Notes under the pieces: model-generated
The model's input: the letters and a program-made list of their open reading frames with translations, nothing else
Told to the model about the DNA's origin: nothing
The model's database searches: none
Position numbers and translations under genes: made by a program
Shown here: positions 24,876 through 34,701 of the stretch, in pieces
How positions within the stretch are numbered: position 1 is the first letter of the stretch
Layout: every line of letters begins with the position of its first letter
Source of the DNA: CAMAVH01 sp036500145
GTDB taxonomy: Bacteria; Pseudomonadota; Alphaproteobacteria; SMXQ01
Direction: 5' to 3'
DNA: 64,000 bases
NCBI GenBank assembly: GCA_036500145.1
Contig: DASYCO010000004.1
Coordinates: 18,007-82,006, forward strand

Positions 24876-26711
24876 ATGTCCGCTTTCCCGAAGGCGCCGC
24901 AGTCCGCCGGCGTCCGTTCACGCGTCCCGTCCATTCCCAAGCCCGGCGACTTCACCACCGACCGCCGCGTCCTGCTGCTGATGGCGATCGCCGCCGTGGT
25001 CGGCACCTTCGCCGTCGGCGCGGCCTGGCTGCTGCTCCGGCTGATCACGCTCTGCACGAACGTCGCCTACCACGGCCGCTTCTCGTTCGAGAACCTGCCG
25101 ATCGGCAACAGCCACCTGGGCTGGTGGGCCATCCTGGTGCCGGTCGCCGGCTGCCTGATCATCGGCCTCATGGCCCGCTTCGGCTCCGAAAAAATTCGCG
25201 GCCACGGCATTCCCGAGGCCATCGAAGCCATTCTCATCGGCAAGAGCCGCATCAGCGCCAAGGTCGCCATCCTGAAGCCGCTGTCGTCGGCCATCTCCAT
25301 CGGCAGCGGCGGGCCGTTCGGCGCCGAAGGCCCCATCATCATGACCGGCGGCGCCGTCGGCTCGCTGCTGGCGCAGATGATCCATCTCAGCTCGACCGAG
25401 CGCAAGGCGCTGCTGGTGGCCGGCGCCGCCGCCGGCATGACGGCGATCTTCGGCACGCCGCTCGCCGCCGTGCTGCTCTCCGTCGAGCTGCTGCTGTTCG
25501 AATGGAAGCCGCGCAGTTTCCTGCCCGTCGTCGTGGCCGCCGCGGTCGCCGCCGCGGAGCGCACGCTGCTGCTCGACCCGGCGCCGCTCTTCGCCTATGC
25601 CGGCCACATGGCGCCGTCGCTCGCCGGCGTGCTGTGCTGGGCGCTGGTCGGCCTCATGGCGGGCCTGGCGTCGGGCGTGCTGACCGCCATGGTCTATGGA
25701 GCGGAGGACGCCTTCCAGGCGCTGCCGATCCATTGGATGTGGTGGCCCATGCTCGGCGGCCTCGCCATCGGCATCGGCGGCCTGATCGACCCCTCGGCGC
25801 TCGGCGTCGGCTACGACAACATCCGCCACCTGCTCGCCGGCGACCTCGCGATCCGCGCCGTCGTCTCCCTGCTCGTCGTGAAGTCCGTCATCTGGGCCGT
25901 GGCGCTCGGCTCGGGCACGTCGGGCGGCGTTCTGGCGCCGCTCCTGATCTTCGGCGGCACCCTCGGCGCGCTGGCGACGCCCTGGCTGCCCCATGCCGAC
26001 ACCGGCTTCTGGGCCTTGCTCGGCATGGCGGCGATGATGGGCGGCACGATGCGCGCGCCGCTGACCGCGACGCTCTTCGCCGTCGAGCTCACCGGCGACC
26101 AGCAGGCGGCCCTGCCGCTGCTCGTCGCCTGCGGCATCGCCTACGCGACGACGGTGCTGCTGCTCCGCCGCTCGATCCTGACCGAGAAGATCGCGCGCCG
26201 CGGCCTGCACATCACGCGCGAATACCATGCCGACCCGTTCGAGCAGTCCTGGGTCAAGGACGTGATGGTGCCCCATGTCGACGTCGTGCCCGCATCATGG
26301 ACCGTCGACGAAGCGATCCGCTACTTCATGGCGGCGGAGCCGCGCCACAAGAGCTATCCGGTCGTCGCCGAAGACCGTGTCGTCCTGGCCATGGTCTCGC
26401 GCGGCGACATCCTCGCCTGGCTCGGCGAGGACGCCGGCCGCGACGCCCCCCTCGCCGAGGTTCTGCGGGACCAGGACCTGCTGTTCGCCCAGCCTGGCGA
26501 ACTGGTCGGGCATCTCGCCGACAGGATGGCGCAGGCCGGGGTCGGCCGCGTGCCTGTCGTCGACGACGCCCATCGCCTGGTCGGCCTCGTCGCCCGCAAG
26601 GATATCCTCGCCGCCCGCGCCCGGCGCATGGCGGAAGACCGCGACCACGCCATTCACCTGCGACTCCGCAAGCCGGCTGGCGCTACAATGCCGGGAGAGA
26701 AGCCCGCCTGA
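24876..26711 (+). CDS. ClC-family chloride channel/antiporter with CBS domain pair
   Basis: 611 aa from the ATG at 24876; a TTG at 24864 is possible. A membrane core of about ten hydrophobic helices carries 'GHGIPEA' (usual GSGIP), 'GSGGPFGAEGP' (usual GxEGP with the gating Glu kept), and 'GSGTSGGVLAPLLIFGG' (usual GxFxP, here GGVLAP). Two CBS domains follow (residues about 470-595, starting 'VKDVMVPHVDVVPASWTVDE'). The predicted role is chloride or other anion transport with cytosolic ligand control. The variant filter residues mean anion preference is open. Divergent from MarR, sharing the palindrome. Confidence 0.9.
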   Translation: MSAFPKAPQSAGVRSRVPSIPKPGDFTTDRRVLLLMAIAAVVGTFAVGAAWLLLRLITLCTNVAYHGRFSFENLPIGNSHLGWWAILVPVAGCLIIGLMARFGSEKIRGHGIPEAIEAILIGKSRISAKVAILKPLSSAISIGSGGPFGAEGPIIMTGGAVGSLLAQMIHLSSTERKALLVAGAAAGMTAIFGTPLAAVLLSVELLLFEWKPRSFLPVVVAAAVAAAERTLLLDPAPLFAYAGHMAPSLAGVLCWALVGLMAGLASGVLTAMVYGAEDAFQALPIHWMWWPMLGGLAIGIGGLIDPSALGVGYDNIRHLLAGDLAIRAVVSLLVVKSVIWAVALGSGTSGGVLAPLLIFGGTLGALATPWLPHADTGFWALLGMAAMMGGTMRAPLTATLFAVELTGDQQAALPLLVACGIAYATTVLLLRRSILTEKIARRGLHITREYHADPFEQSWVKDVMVPHVDVVPASWTVDEAIRYFMAAEPRHKSYPVVAEDRVVLAMVSRGDILAWLGEDAGRDAPLAEVLRDQDLLFAQPGELVGHLADRMAQAGVGRVPVVDDAHRLVGLVARKDILAARARRMAEDRDHAIHLRLRKPAGATMPGEKPA

Positions 26712-26745
26712 CCATGGCGGCGCAACCGAATGCGGAGATGCAGGG

Positions 26746-27219
26746 ATGTCGAACGTCACGCGCGCGACGCAGGCATTGTCGGCCGCCGGCATCGCCTTCA
26801 CCGTTCACGCCTATGGCTACGACCCGAACGCCGATCGCATCGGCCTGCAGGCGGCTGAAGCCCTCGGCGAAGCGCCCCACCGCGTGCTGAAGACGCTGAT
26901 GGCGCTGGTCGACGGCAAGCCCGCCTGCGTCATCGTGCCGTCGGACCGCGAGGTCTCCATGAAGAAGCTGGCGGCGGCCTTCGGCGGCAAGGTGGCGAGC
27001 ATGATGCCGCCCGCCGACGCGGAGCGCGTCACCGGCTACCATGTCGGCGGCATCAGCCCCTTCGGACAGAAGCGCGCCGTGCGCACCGCCATCGAGATCG
27101 CCGCCCTCGACGAAGACCTCGTCTACGTCAACGGCGGCCAGCGCGGCCTTCAGGTGCGGCTCGCGCCGCGCGATGCCCAGCGCGCGCTGAACGCCGTCGC
27201 TGTGGCGCTCGTCGCCTGA
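26746..27219 (+). CDS. ybaK: YbaK/EbsC-type aminoacyl-tRNA deacylase
   Basis: 157 aa from the ATG at 26746. It hydrolyses mischarged tRNA, typically Cys-tRNA(Pro). Family segments are present: 'EAPHRVLKTLMALVDGKPA' (with the conserved Lys), 'VSMKKLAAAFGGK', 'GYHVGGISPFGQK', 'YVNGGQRGLQVRLAP'. The start lies 34 bp after the ClC stop; the two may share a transcript. It converges with alkB, with stops 7 bp apart. Confidence 0.92.
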   Translation: MSNVTRATQALSAAGIAFTVHAYGYDPNADRIGLQAAEALGEAPHRVLKTLMALVDGKPACVIVPSDREVSMKKLAAAFGGKVASMMPPADAERVTGYHVGGISPFGQKRAVRTAIEIAALDEDLVYVNGGQRGLQVRLAPRDAQRALNAVAVALVA

Positions 27220-27226
27220 CAGCTCG

Positions 27227-27871
27227 CTAAAGAGCCTTGCGGAAGGTCACGTTGATGCGGCGGCGGCCGAGCAGCGGGTGCACGCCCTCCTTCAGCGGAT
27301 TGACGCCATGGAAGGCTCTGCGTGACGGCCCGCCCCACACCACCACGTCGCCATGCGCCAGCGGCACGCGCTGCATGGGGTCGGTCCGCTGCAATCCGCC
27401 GAAGAGAAAGGTCATCGGCAATCCGAGCGAGAGCGACACGATGGGCGCCGAGGCGTCGCCTTCGTTCATGTCCTGGTGCGCCGACATGCGGGCCCCCGGC
27501 TCGTAGAAATTGATCAGGGCCGAGTCCGGCGCGAAGTCGGGATAGCCCGCTGCCGATGCCGCGCGCCGGGCGAGATCGGCGAAGACGGACGGCATCGTCG
27601 GCCACGGCCTGCCGCTTTCGGGATCGAGCGGATCGTAGCGGTAGCCGCGCCGGTCCGTCACCCAGCCCGCCGCGCCGCAATTGGTCATGGCCGCGGACAT
27701 GCGAAAGCCGTTCGGCGTCTCCATGTGGCGGAACGGCGCCACCGCCGCCACCGCTTCGACGGCCGCGAGCAAGGCGGCCTCGTCGGGCAGCGCGAAGCCG
27801 CCAAGCAGGACGGCGCCCTCGGCCAGGGGAATGTCGCGCGGCTGCGCCGCAAAAAGGTCCATCGTCGTCAT
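27227..27871 (-). CDS. alkB: Alpha-ketoglutarate-dependent DNA dealkylase AlkB
   Basis: 214 aa from the ATG at 27871 (MTTMDLFAAQP, matching the AlkB N-terminus). A GTG at 27892 overlaps the upstream stop by four bases and is the alternative start. Fe(II)/2-oxoglutarate fold: 'MTNCGAAGWVTDRRGYRYDP' substrate lid, H-x-D in 'MSAHQDMNE', distal His in 'RAFHGVNP', and 2-oxoglutarate Arg in 'RRRINVTFRKAL'. It oxidatively removes methyl groups from 1-meA and 3-meC. It is coupled to a second 2-oxoglutarate oxygenase gene directly upstream. Confidence 0.94.
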   Translation of the reverse strand: MTTMDLFAAQPRDIPLAEGAVLLGGFALPDEAALLAAVEAVAAVAPFRHMETPNGFRMSAAMTNCGAAGWVTDRRGYRYDPLDPESGRPWPTMPSVFADLARRAASAAGYPDFAPDSALINFYEPGARMSAHQDMNEGDASAPIVSLSLGLPMTFLFGGLQRTDPMQRVPLAHGDVVVWGGPSRRAFHGVNPLKEGVHPLLGRRRINVTFRKAL

Positions 27872-27888
27872 CGCAGGCTCATCATATA

Positions 27889-28626
27889 TCACGCGGCATC
27901 GTGGAAGATGATCCCGGCCGTGGTGCGGCGGCCGGAATGCAGCTTGCTGACGCCGTGGCGCATGGTCACGCGGTAGACGCCGCGCGCGCCGCGCACCGGC
28001 CGCTGATGGACGGCGAACAGCACGGCATCCCCTTGGCCGAGCGGCACCACGGCAGGCCGCGACTGCATGCGCGGCCGCTGCTCCGTCAGCACGAATTCGC
28101 CGCCGGTGAAATCCTCCTCGGGGCGCGACAGCAGGATCGCCGCCTGCAGCGGGAAGACCTCCGCGCCGTAGAGGTCCTGGTGCAGGCAGTTGTAGTCGCC
28201 GGCCTCGTAGCGCAGCAGCAGCGGCGTCGGCCGCGACTGCCCGGCGCGATGGCAGCGCGCGACATAGTCTTCGTGGCTCGACGGATAGCGCATGTCGAGT
28301 CCCATCGCTTCGCTCCAGCGGCTGGCGATGGCCGCCAGCGGCGGATAGAGCGTCGTGCGCAGGGACGCGACGGCATCGGGCAGCGGATAGGAGAAATATT
28401 TATATTCGCCGCTGCCGAAGCCGTGGCGGGCCATGACCACGCGGCTGCGGAAATGGTCTCCGTCATAAAGGCCCGCCAGCGCGGCGCAGGCTTGCGCCGG
28501 CAGCAGCCCTTTGATCGTCGCCCAGCCCTGGCCGTCGAGTTCCTCGGCGATCCGCGTCCAATCGAGCGCCGCGACGGCGGACGAACGCGGGGCCGGATCG
28601 GCCGGCAAGGTCAAGGCTTGGATCAT
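27889..28626 (-). CDS. 2OG-Fe(II) oxygenase (prolyl-hydroxylase-like)
   Basis: 245 aa. A double-stranded beta-helix oxygenase with 'YNCLHQDLYG' (H-x-D iron ligands), 'FTGGEFVLTEQRPR' and a C-terminal 'VYRVTMRHGVSKLHSGRR' giving the distal His and the Arg. It ends in a GTGA overlap with the long-start form of alkB, so the two are cotranscribed and likely coupled. The target is unknown. The context suggests a repair or stress role, such as modification of protein or nucleic acid. Confidence 0.82.
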   Translation of the reverse strand: MIQALTLPADPAPRSSAVAALDWTRIAEELDGQGWATIKGLLPAQACAALAGLYDGDHFRSRVVMARHGFGSGEYKYFSYPLPDAVASLRTTLYPPLAAIASRWSEAMGLDMRYPSSHEDYVARCHRAGQSRPTPLLLRYEAGDYNCLHQDLYGAEVFPLQAAILLSRPEEDFTGGEFVLTEQRPRMQSRPAVVPLGQGDAVLFAVHQRPVRGARGVYRVTMRHGVSKLHSGRRTTAGIIFHDAA

Positions 28627-28705
28627 GGCGGTCCTTCCGGCAGCTTATATGGGCTGCCGGAGCTTGCCAGCCAAGCCCCGGCGGCGCTGGCCGCTTTCGG
28701 ACAGG

Positions 28706-29203
28706 TCAGCGCGCCGACGGATCGAAGCGGACCGCGAACCAGTCGTCGAGCATGCGCTTCTCGTAGCGCAGGTCGTCGCCCTCGCCGCTCGGCAGCGCAT
28801 GGCTCAGGTAGCTCTGGTCGCGCAGCGTCTCGGCGTTGCTGGCCATCAGCTTGCCGCCGTCGCGCAGCTCGTAGCGCAGGGTCATCTTCGGCCAGGTCGC
28901 GTCGGTGAGGATGCGCGGCGAGTTGATCCCGCCGCCGGGGCGGACGCGGCCGGCGCGGTCGATGTCGCTGACCTCGACGCTGAGCTCCTGGCCGGGCCGG
29001 AGGTACTTCTCGCCGAGCTTGCCGAAATAGGCCGTCAGCTCGCGCAGCAGGCGCTGGTCGGCCGGGCCGCCTTCGCGGCCGGCCATGTCGGTGAACTTGT
29101 CGGGATCCTTGAAGGACACGCTGACGGCAGCCTGCGCGCCGGACAGGGCCAGGGAACAGAGGCTGGCGGAAAGCACGAAGGCCGCAACCCGCTTGGAACG
29201 CAT
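28706..29203 (-). CDS. DUF3016 domain-containing exported protein
   Basis: 165 aa. Signal peptide at residues 1-26 (ending SGAQA), then a DUF3016-type domain: 'VSVSFKDPDKFTDMAGR', 'YLRPGQELSVEVSDIDRAG', 'TLRDQSYLSH' and a C-terminal 'RYEKRMLDDWFAVRFD'. It is periplasmic or envelope-located. The function of the domain is unknown. It is divergent from two lipoprotein-type genes. Confidence 0.8.
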   Translation of the reverse strand: MRSKRVAAFVLSASLCSLALSGAQAAVSVSFKDPDKFTDMAGREGGPADQRLLRELTAYFGKLGEKYLRPGQELSVEVSDIDRAGRVRPGGGINSPRILTDATWPKMTLRYELRDGGKLMASNAETLRDQSYLSHALPSGEGDDLRYEKRMLDDWFAVRFDPSAR

Positions 29204-29353
29204 GGACGCCTCCTGAGGTTATCGCGGGAAGCTGATCGCATGAATCCCGCATGATGCAAAAGCTGTGGCGCGACGGCTCCAACCCTCCCATATTCCGCCC
29301 ATGGCCTGAGCGGCAGAAGTCGCTTTTCGCTCCAGCAGACAGAACGGTTAGCC

Positions 29354-29929
29354 ATGAAAGTTTCCGCCCCCTTGCTTCACGCCGCCGTGACCGCCTTTCT
29401 TGCGGCGGCGCTGGCCGGCTGCGCGTCGAACAGCGGCGACAGCGGCAGCATCGTGCCCTGGCAGGCGCCGACGGCGCTGGGCCCGGCGGCGGAGGCCGGC
29501 CCTTCGGTCCACTGGCGCACCTCGCTCGACGGCAACGTGGTCGTGGTCGAAGTGCAGGACCGCAACAACGCCTACCGCGTCGAGCGGGTCGACCTGCTGG
29601 CGCCCGACGGACGCATCTTCCCCTCCAAGGACATCACGCGCGACCGGCTGACGCCGGGCGGCCGCTGGAACGCCGGCGGCGTGGGCGTCGGCGTCGGCGG
29701 CTACGGCGGCGGCCGCGACGGCACGAACGTCGGCGTGATGCTCGGCATTCCCCTCGGCGGCGGCGCTGCCGCCGACCCGGTCGGCACCGAGGCGCGCACC
29801 ACCGCGCGCATCCCGCTCGCCGACGTGGCGAGCTACCGCGCCACGTCCGCCAGCTGGAAGGTCAAGGTCTCCTTCAGCGACAACGGCGGCTACAACAGCT
29901 CGGCCCTGTTCCCCGCGCCGACGCCCTAG
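29354..29929 (+). CDS. Hypothetical lipoprotein with glycine-rich segment
   Basis: 191 aa. Lipobox 'AAALAGCASN' gives a lipidated Cys at residue 22. The middle part is a Gly/Val-rich run around 'GGVGVGVGGYGGGRDG' (residues about 111-127), a possible glycine-zipper-like segment. The C-terminal 'SWKVKVSFSDNGGYNSSALF' is beta-rich. Not assigned to a characterised family. It precedes another lipoprotein gene by 125 bp. Confidence 0.7.
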   Translation: MKVSAPLLHAAVTAFLAAALAGCASNSGDSGSIVPWQAPTALGPAAEAGPSVHWRTSLDGNVVVVEVQDRNNAYRVERVDLLAPDGRIFPSKDITRDRLTPGGRWNAGGVGVGVGGYGGGRDGTNVGVMLGIPLGGGAAADPVGTEARTTARIPLADVASYRATSASWKVKVSFSDNGGYNSSALFPAPTP

Positions 29930-30054
29930 AGCGGAACCGAACACCGCCATGGCACCGGGCGGCAATAGTGCGGCCGGCGGCAATCGCCTATAATCGGATG
30001 CCTTTGTTGCGCCATGATTCGATGGTGGATTAAGGCTGCCGGAGGATCATCGCC

Positions 30055-30669
30055 ATGCACGTCCAGTCTCGTTCCCACTTCACTGTCGGCCTGCTCGCCG
30101 CCGTAGGGCTTCTGCTCGCCGCCTGCGGCACCAGCGGCCCGGTCTACCCGCTTTATTCGTCCGCGGCCGTCACGGGCAGCTTCGGCTACAGCGAGCAGAA
30201 GCTCAGCCCGAACAGCTTTAAGGTCACCTACGTCGCCCCCGTGCGCGAAGTCGCCGATTCACGCAACGCCATCGACGAGCGCCGCCAGTCCCTGCTGACG
30301 GTGAGCAACGACATGGCGATCTGGCGCGCGTCCGACCTCGCGCTCGCCAACGGCCAGAAGGAATTCCGCGTCACGCGCCGCGACAACGACGTCGACGTGC
30401 AGCGCGACACCTACGAGAGCTATCCCTACCGGCCCTACTACCGTCGCGGGCCGCCCTACTACGGCCCGGCGCCTTACTTCGGCCCGCCTTGGCCCGAGCG
30501 CGACAGCTACGTGCGCCTGCGCGCGCGCACCACGCTCGTGATCGAGTTCGGCCACCAGCCGGGCACCGACTTCTTCATCGCCGACGAAGCCATCGCCAGG
30601 CTGCGCCAGACCTATCCGGGGGCCGACCAGACATCCACGCCAACCCAGCAAGGTCTCATGTTCCCATGA
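30055..30669 (+). CDS. CC0125/CC1285-family lipoprotein
   Basis: 204 aa. Lipobox 'LLLAACGTSG' (lipidated Cys near residue 23). The body has the family segments 'SFGYSEQKLSPNSFKVTYVA', 'RRQSLLTVSNDMAIWRASDL' and a Tyr/Pro-rich stretch 'YRPYYRRGPPYYGPAPYFG'. It is an outer-membrane or periplasmic lipoprotein of unknown role. Its stop overlaps the next ATG (ATGA), so it is coupled to the EF-hand protein. Confidence 0.78.
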   Translation: MHVQSRSHFTVGLLAAVGLLLAACGTSGPVYPLYSSAAVTGSFGYSEQKLSPNSFKVTYVAPVREVADSRNAIDERRQSLLTVSNDMAIWRASDLALANGQKEFRVTRRDNDVDVQRDTYESYPYRPYYRRGPPYYGPAPYFGPPWPERDSYVRLRARTTLVIEFGHQPGTDFFIADEAIARLRQTYPGADQTSTPTQQGLMFP

Positions 30670-31334
30670 TGATGTCCTCCACCGGACTTGCCGCCCTCTT
30701 CCTCGCGTTGGCGCTCGACGCCAACCCGTCCCTGGCGCAGAACGCCTCGCAGCAGGTCGCGCAAGCGCCCCAGCCGCCCGCGCGCTCGGCGCCCAGCCAG
30801 CCCCCCAAGCAGCCGGCGCAGCCGACCGCCGGCGCCCTGGCGCTCGACAAATTCATGAAGACGTCGAACCCCGTCTGCCTGAAGGAAGCGTCGACGCGCT
30901 GCGTCGACCTCGGCTGGGCCGCCGCTGACAGCGACAAGAACGGCACCCTCTCGCTCGCCGAAGTCGAGCAGGTGCGCGACGACATCGCCGCCTGGAACGC
31001 CTGGAAGGCCGACAGCCTCACCCCGCGCGACCGCGCCAGCCTCAACATGGGCCTGTGGGCCGCCGACCGCGTCGGCCTGCCCAACCTGTTCGCCAGCTAC
31101 GACGCCGACGGCGACGGCAAGCTGACCAAGGCCGAGCTGTTCGCCGACGTGAAGCTCGACCAGCGCCCGATCGGCCAGGTCATGGCCGACGAGAAGGCGG
31201 TCGACCGCAAGCGCTTCGCCAGCCGCCTCGGCCCCCTGCAGACCATGGCCGAGGTGCTGATGACGCCGCGCCCGCCCGGCAGTCCCCTGCCGGCTCCGGC
31301 GGCGCCCAGCCCGAAGACCCAGCCGCTGCCCTGA
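30666..31334 (+). CDS. Exported EF-hand protein
   Basis: 222 aa from the ATG at 30666; ATGs at 30669 and 30672 follow immediately. The signal peptide ends near 'NPSLAQ'. A Pro/Gln-rich linker is followed by two canonical EF-hand loops, 'DSDKNGTLSLAE' (residues about 91-102) and 'DADGDGKLTKAE' (about 147-158). Both keep the D-x-[DN]-x-[DN]-G Ca2+ ligands and the terminal Glu. It is probably a periplasmic calcium-binding protein. Two Cys (NPVCLKEASTRC) could form a disulfide. It is translationally coupled to the lipoprotein upstream. Confidence 0.82.
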   Translation: MMMSSTGLAALFLALALDANPSLAQNASQQVAQAPQPPARSAPSQPPKQPAQPTAGALALDKFMKTSNPVCLKEASTRCVDLGWAAADSDKNGTLSLAEVEQVRDDIAAWNAWKADSLTPRDRASLNMGLWAADRVGLPNLFASYDADGDGKLTKAELFADVKLDQRPIGQVMADEKAVDRKRFASRLGPLQTMAEVLMTPRPPGSPLPAPAAPSPKTQPLP

Positions 31335-31353
31335 CCGGGCCTTAACCATGACG

Positions 31354-31383
31354 GGAAACGGCGCTTTTCCAGGCGCCGTTTCC
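31354..31383 (+). terminator. Candidate terminator hairpin after the EF-hand gene
   Basis: A perfect 11-bp stem GGAAACGGCGC / GCGCCGTTTCC with an 8-nt loop, 20 bp after the stop. No T-run follows, so termination efficiency is uncertain. Confidence 0.5.
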
Positions 31384-31396
31384 GCCTCAGATTCGC

Positions 31397-31425
31397 CTGT
31401 CAAATCGCGGCCGCTGGGCTATATG
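31397..31425 (+). promoter_or_regulatory. Candidate sigma-70 promoter of purB
   Basis: CTGTCA (31397-31402), 17 nt, TATATG (31420-31425), about 30 bp upstream of the purB ATG. Fair match in both boxes. Confidence 0.4.
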
Positions 31426-31456
31426 TAAGGCCCTTTTTTCGACAGTCGAGCCGCTC

Positions 31457-32791
<1,335 letters not shown>

Positions 32792-32815
32792 GCCGAAGGG
32801 CGTCGAGCGGTCCTC

Positions 32816-33283
32816 GTGAGCGACACGCTCGACTCCTCCGGGCTCTATGCCGGCGTGCGCGCGCAGATCGCCGACGGGCGGATGTGCGAGCTGTTCGACT
32901 ACTGGGACGGCCGGCGCGGCGGCAAGGCCATGCCGTCGCGCATCGAGGTCGACCCGCTCGACCTGCCGCTCCAGCTGCCCAACCTCTTCCTGATCGACGT
33001 CGAAGCCGCGCCCAGGCGCTATCGCTACCGCCTGGTCGGCAGCGCCCTGACCGAGATCGTCAAGGAAGACCTCTCAGGCATGTACGTCGATCAGATGCCG
33101 GCGCTCTGGCGCCACTACGCCGAGCCGCCTTACGACGAGGCGGTCGCGACCGGCCAACCGCACTACAGGGAAGTCCGCATCGTGCGCACGCTGTGGCGCG
33201 CCCGCTACCTGCGCCTGCTGCTGCCGCTCGGCGAGCCGCAGGCCCCGGCCGAGACGCTGCTGGCCTGCATCTACCGCCTCTGA
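32816..33283 (+). CDS. Small PAS-domain protein
   Basis: 155 aa from a GTG start. A single PAS-like module: 'LPNLFLIDVEAAPRRYRYRL', 'GSALTEIVKEDLSGMYVDQ', 'YREVRIVRTLWRARYLRLLL'. No output domain. Such stand-alone PAS proteins are frequent in Rhodospirillales-like genomes and have no known function. It lies 24 bp after purB. Confidence 0.7.
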   Translation: MSDTLDSSGLYAGVRAQIADGRMCELFDYWDGRRGGKAMPSRIEVDPLDLPLQLPNLFLIDVEAAPRRYRYRLVGSALTEIVKEDLSGMYVDQMPALWRHYAEPPYDEAVATGQPHYREVRIVRTLWRARYLRLLLPLGEPQAPAETLLACIYRL

Positions 33284-33303
33284 TCTCTTCCGGAAATGCA
33301 AAA

Positions 33304-33335
33304 GGCCGCCCAACGTCCTTGCGGACAGGGCGGCC
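33304..33335 (-). terminator. Terminator hairpin between the PAS protein and the DUF1476 gene
   Basis: GGCCGCCC (33304-33311) pairs with GGGCGGCC (33328-33335), with an inner GTCC/GGAC. On the minus strand TTTT follows. It serves the convergent DUF1476 gene and possibly also the plus-strand gene. Confidence 0.65.
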
Positions 33336-33408
33336 CTTCGGTCGCGCCAGAGGCGCGCGCTAGTCAATGCGCCAAAAGGCGCAGTGCGCTGAGAGCGCGA
33401 CCCTGGGC

Positions 33409-33735
33409 CTAGCGGCCCTGGGTCAGCACCTGCTCGCGCGCGGTCGCTGCAGATTTGTCGAGCGCGCCGACGAGATCGGCGTCGGTGACGGCGATGCCCT
33501 TGGCGGCCAGGTCCTTGCCGACCTTCTCCAGCAGCAGCGTGTCGCTGTGCTTCTCGACGTCGGTGATCACCAGGCCCGTCGCGTAAGTCTCGGCCGCGTC
33601 AGCCGGCAGGCCGAGCTTGGCCGCGGCCCACAGGCCGAACAGCTTGTCGCGCCGCGCCTTGACCTTGAATTCGGCTTCCTGGTCGAGGTGAAACTTCGCC
33701 TCGAACCCTTTTTCGCGATCCTCGAACCCGGACAT
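33409..33735 (-). CDS. DUF1476 protein, F1Fo-ATPase zeta subunit-like
   Basis: 108 aa from the ATG at 33735 ('MSGFEDREKGFEAKFHLDQE'). The whole length matches the alphaproteobacterial DUF1476 family, including 'RRDKLFGLWAAAKLGL' and 'DLVGALDKSAATAREQVL'. In Paracoccus this protein (zeta) inhibits the hydrolytic activity of F1-ATPase through its N-terminal segment. It is a good lineage marker. Confidence 0.9.
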   Translation of the reverse strand: MSGFEDREKGFEAKFHLDQEAEFKVKARRDKLFGLWAAAKLGLPADAAETYATGLVITDVEKHSDTLLLEKVGKDLAAKGIAVTDADLVGALDKSAATAREQVLTQGR

Positions 33736-33863
33736 GAACGCGCGCTCCGCTGTTAGTAAATTGAGTGGCTGCAAGACATAGTGCGCCAGCCGCCGATTGG
33801 CAACCCGCCCCTGACTGCCTATGTATGATTGGTCATCACGAATGCGGGGCCGCCGAAGCCGTC

Positions 33864-34667
33864 ATGTGCACACTCGTCATCCTGCGCCGCCCGGACCACG
33901 ACTGGCCGCTGCTGGTCGCCGCCAACCGCGACGAAATGGGCACGCGCCCCTGGAAGCGGCCTGCCCGCCACTGGGACGACCGCCCCGACGTGGTCGCCGG
34001 CCTCGACGAGACCGCCGGCGGCAGCTGGCTCGGCCTCAACGACCATGGGCTGATCGCCGGCGTGCTCAACCGGCCCGGCAGCCTGGGCCCGGCGGAGGGC
34101 AAGCGTTCGCGCGGCGAACTGGTGCTGGAGGCGCTCGACCATGCCGACGCCGACGTCGCCGCCAAGGCGCTCGCCGAGCTCGATCCCGCCGCCTACCGGC
34201 CCTTCAACCTGGTGATCGCCGACGACCGCAATGGCTTCTGGCTGCGCAGCGACGGCAAGGGAATCCGCCTCGCCGCCATCCCCGAAGGCCTGTCGATGAT
34301 CACCTCCAGCGACCTCAACGACGCCGCCAGCCCGCGCATCCGCGACTACCTGCCGCGCTTTCGCGCCGCCGCCGTGCCCGATCCCGAGCGGGACGACTGG
34401 GCCGACTGGCAGGCCCTCATGGGCCAGCGCGACCATGCGCCAGAGGCGGGCCCGCGCGGCGCGGTCAACATCGTCACCGACACGCCCTACGGCACGGTTT
34501 CGAGCTCCTTGATCGCCATGCCGGCCTATGACGCCCGATGGGGCGTCGACCTTCAAAAAGCAGGGGATGAGCAGCGCATCCCCGGGCAGAACCCGCCCAA
34601 GCCGCCGATCTGGCTGTTCGCCGCCGGGCACCCGGACGAAACCGGATACCAGCGGGTGAAACTCTAG
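33864..34667 (+). CDS. NRDE-family (TANGO2-like) protein
   Basis: 267 aa from the ATG at 33864. The N-terminus 'MCTLVILRRPDHDWPLLVAA' then 'NRDE' gives the family name, with Cys2 in the position of an Ntn-type nucleophile. 'GGSWLGLNDHGLIAGVLNRP' and 'GAVNIVTDTPYGTVSSSLIA' are also typical. The biochemical function in bacteria is not established; heme handling has been proposed for relatives. It precedes purC by 161 bp. Confidence 0.82.
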   Translation: MCTLVILRRPDHDWPLLVAANRDEMGTRPWKRPARHWDDRPDVVAGLDETAGGSWLGLNDHGLIAGVLNRPGSLGPAEGKRSRGELVLEALDHADADVAAKALAELDPAAYRPFNLVIADDRNGFWLRSDGKGIRLAAIPEGLSMITSSDLNDAASPRIRDYLPRFRAAAVPDPERDDWADWQALMGQRDHAPEAGPRGAVNIVTDTPYGTVSSSLIAMPAYDARWGVDLQKAGDEQRIPGQNPPKPPIWLFAAGHPDETGYQRVKL

Positions 34668-34701
34668 GGTTTTTCCAGCCTTTCTGGGCCTTTTTGCCGG
34701 C

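Noticed and set aside
28511..29254. 247-aa plus-strand open frame opposite the 2OG oxygenase and DUF3016 genes
   Set aside because: It spans two minus-strand genes with clear signals and has no ribosome site or domain.
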